DNA from: Candidatus Magasanikiibacteriota bacterium
GTDB lineage: Bacteria; Patescibacteriota; Patescibacteriia; Magasanikbacterales; UBA10003
DNA: 6,194 nt
Direction: 5' to 3'
NCBI GenBank assembly: GCA_026396495.1
Contig: JAPLWR010000037.1
Span: forward strand, 1-6,194
In this document: positions 5,209 to 6,194 of the stretch, piece by piece
Position numbering within the stretch: position 1 is the first letter of the stretch
Layout of the letters: every line of letters begins with the position of its first letter
Position numbers and translations under genes: made by a program
Notes under the pieces: generated by a model
Database searches by the model: none
Told to the model about the DNA's origin: nothing
The model's input: the letters and a program-made list of their open reading frames with translations, nothing else

Positions 5209-5795
5209 TGAATCCGCGGCTACAACACCAATTGGATTTTTTGCGGGCAGTTGATGCTCTTAAAGGCATCAAACGTCAGACTCTAATCGCCACAGGCGAA
5301 AGACAAGAAACCGATGCCGAGCACTCTTGGCATGTAGCCTTGATGGCCTGGGTTTTGGGTGAGTATTCCAAAGCCAAGATTGATCTTTTCAAGGTAGTCA
5401 TAATGCTTCTCATCCACGATCTGGTGGAAATCATTGCTGGCGACACCTATTTCTATCAAACCAAGGAGAGAAAACTGGCTAAAGCCAGAGAGCAGGCTGC
5501 GGCTGCCAAAATTTTCTCTCTTTTGCCGTTTGACCAGGCTCAAATATTGAAGAGATTTTGGGAAGAATTTGAAGAAAGAAAAACGCCAGAAGCAAAATTT
5601 GCCGCGGCTATGGATCGCGTCCAGCCCATCATCAACAATTTCTTGACTGGTGGCAAGTCCTGGCGAGAACACAACGTGACATCCACCATGGTTTTAGAAA
5701 AATGTCGCCACATCAAAAACGGCGCCCCACTACTTTGGGAATATATTCAACAGCTGATTCAGGAAGCAGTGGAACAAGGAATGCTTCCAGCCTAA
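5205..5795 (+). CDS. HD-domain phosphohydrolase, YfbR/HDDC2-like (probable 5'-nucleotidase)
   Basis: 196 aa (195 if the second ATG, 5208, is used). The HD metal site is complete: AEHSWHV (39-44, His40), IHDLVE (70-75, His71-Asp72 and Glu75) and MDRVQP (136-141, Asp137). TGGKSWREHNV (148-158) near the C-terminal end is typical of the HDDC2/YfbR branch. E. coli YfbR is a divalent-metal-dependent deoxyribonucleoside 5'-monophosphatase of about 199 aa, so the length fits. The probable role is hydrolysis of (deoxy)nucleoside monophosphates in nucleotide salvage or pool control, in the cytoplasm; the substrate is inferred. GAGGAGG (5194-5200) is a strong ribosome binding site, 4 nt from the first ATG and 7 nt from the second, which favours the second. 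The start overlaps the stop of the HNH-like gene (ATGA), indicating translational coupling. A strong terminator follows. Confidence 0.9.
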   Translation: MMNPRLQHQLDFLRAVDALKGIKRQTLIATGERQETDAEHSWHVALMAWVLGEYSKAKIDLFKVVIMLLIHDLVEIIAGDTYFYQTKERKLAKAREQAAAAKIFSLLPFDQAQILKRFWEEFEERKTPEAKFAAAMDRVQPIINNFLTGGKSWREHNVTSTMVLEKCRHIKNGAPLLWEYIQQLIQEAVEQGMLPA

Positions 5796-5812
5796 AACAA
5801 ACTCGTCTTACC

Positions 5813-5839
5813 GCCCACCAACATTGGTGGGCTTTTTTT
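5813..5839 (+). terminator. Intrinsic terminator of the HNH-like / HD operon
   Basis: GCCCACCAA (5813-5821) is fully complementary to TTGGTGGGC (5824-5832), followed by seven T (5833-5839). It lies 17 nt after the HD gene stop. Confidence 0.92.
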
Positions 5840-5843
5840 AATC

Positions 5844-5872
5844 AAAAAACGCCCCTTACGGGACGTTTTTTT
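5844..5872 (-). terminator. Intrinsic terminator of RNase P RNA
   Basis: AAAAAACG (5844-5851) pairs with CGTTTTTT (5864-5871), with inner CCC/GGG pairs. On the minus strand the stem follows the RNase P RNA 3' end and runs into CGTTTTTTGATT. It also has a T-tract on the plus strand and can back up the preceding operon terminator. Confidence 0.8.
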
Positions 5873-5879
5873 GCTAAAT

Positions 5880-6194
5880 TAAGCTGTAAGCCGAATTTTG
5901 TATCCCATTGCGGGGCGACGACCATCTCTCTAGGACTTGCATCGCTACAAGGCTCAAGCCTACGAATATGAAGTTGCACTAGGTAGGGTTTTCCACCATG
6001 CCAAGTTACCCTGGCAGAAGAGGCGTAGCAGAGACGTTTCTCAAACCTTTAGGGTTTGAGCCACGACACACCGCCTCACTTTTCACCTTTCTCCCCAAAA
6101 TAAATTGGGGGTAGTATTGTCTCTGTGGCACTAATCCGTCAGACAGTTTTCTAAGTCTTACGACCTATTATCCCGTCAAGTTGCCCACCCGTTA
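5880..6194 (-). ncRNA. rnpB: RNase P RNA (5' end beyond window)
   Basis: The minus strand carries conserved blocks of bacterial RNase P RNA in the right order: AGTGCCACAGAGA (6132-6120), AGGTGAAAA (near 6088-6080), a CTCAAACC/GGTTTGAG hairpin (6060-6040), a GTAA-tetraloop hairpin TGCCAGG/CTTGGCA (6016-5999), GGTGGAAAACCCTACC, GTAGGCTTGAGCC, TAGAGAGATGG and the 3' block ATACAAAATTCGGCTTACAG. It is the catalytic RNA that removes 5' leaders of pre-tRNAs. About 315 nt are visible; the 5' part with the GAGGAAAGTCC block lies beyond 6194. The P15 region is very short: only 10 nt (5973-5964) separate GTGCAA from GTAGGCT, and the GGU that binds tRNA 3' CCA is not visible. A terminator follows the 3' end. 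The exact 3' end is uncertain by several nt. Confidence 0.95.

Noticed and set aside
5283..5672. Minus-strand open frame opposite the HD gene
   Set aside because: It is a shadow of the HD-domain gene with no recognisable motif or ribosome binding site.
5702..5971. Plus-strand open frame over the HD gene end, both terminators and the rnpB 3' end
   Set aside because: It crosses two terminators and antisense RNase P RNA; chance frame.
1..6194. CRISPR arrays, insertion sequences, prophage or toxin-antitoxin modules
   Set aside because: No spaced direct repeats, transposase-like frames, terminal inverted repeats, or recognisable toxin-antitoxin pair were seen. The HNH-like/HD pair is not a known toxin-antitoxin arrangement to me.

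Overview
The window looks like a piece of a small, AT-rich bacterial genome. The gene set (an RNase J with a long N-terminal tail, a lone PAS/coiled-coil protein, a small HNH-like protein, an HD phosphohydrolase, a tRNA gene without encoded CCA) best fits a Candidate Phyla Radiation (Patescibacteria) member. That placement is an inference from style, not from a marker phylogeny. TGA acts as an ordinary stop here (end of the HNH-like gene), so there is no sign of UGA recoding.

Layout from left to right. (1) 1-851 (+): the C-terminal part of a DUF2079-like membrane protein, cut by the window edge. (2) 854-1108 (+): a near-consensus promoter and a leader of about 220 nt without ATG, full of hairpins, ending in a perfect 13-bp hairpin just before RNase J. 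(3) 1109-2917 (+): RNase J, converging through a bidirectional terminator on (4) 2992-3768 (-): a histidine phosphatase of visibly higher GC with its own promoter. (5) 3925-4512 (-): a single-PAS coiled-coil protein with its terminator. (6) 4582-4850 (-): tRNA-Asn(GUU), whose acceptor stem runs on into a 22-bp helix ending in a T-tract. Upstream lie a candidate attenuator hairpin, an 18-codon Asn-rich mini-ORF and a promoter. (7) 4853-5839 (+): a divergent promoter 2 bp from the tRNA promoter, driving an HNH-like protein and an HD nucleotidase with overlapping start/stop, then a terminator. (8) 5844-6194 (-): most of RNase P RNA with its terminator; its 5' end lies beyond the window.

The most interesting point is the tRNA-Asn leader. 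A mini-ORF with five Asn codons starts almost at the predicted transcription start. It is followed by four segments that can pair 1:2, 2:3 and 3:4, the arrangement of trp-type ribosome-mediated attenuators, ahead of the tRNA that would decode those codons. If real, it would be an autoregulatory loop setting tRNA-Asn supply. Second-tier observations are the structured RNase J leader, the tRNA built into a terminator-like helix, and an RNase P RNA that seems to lack the CCA-binding GGU, matching a tRNA without encoded CCA. Several loci here (RNase J, RNase P RNA, a tRNA) concern RNA maturation, but they do not form one operon.
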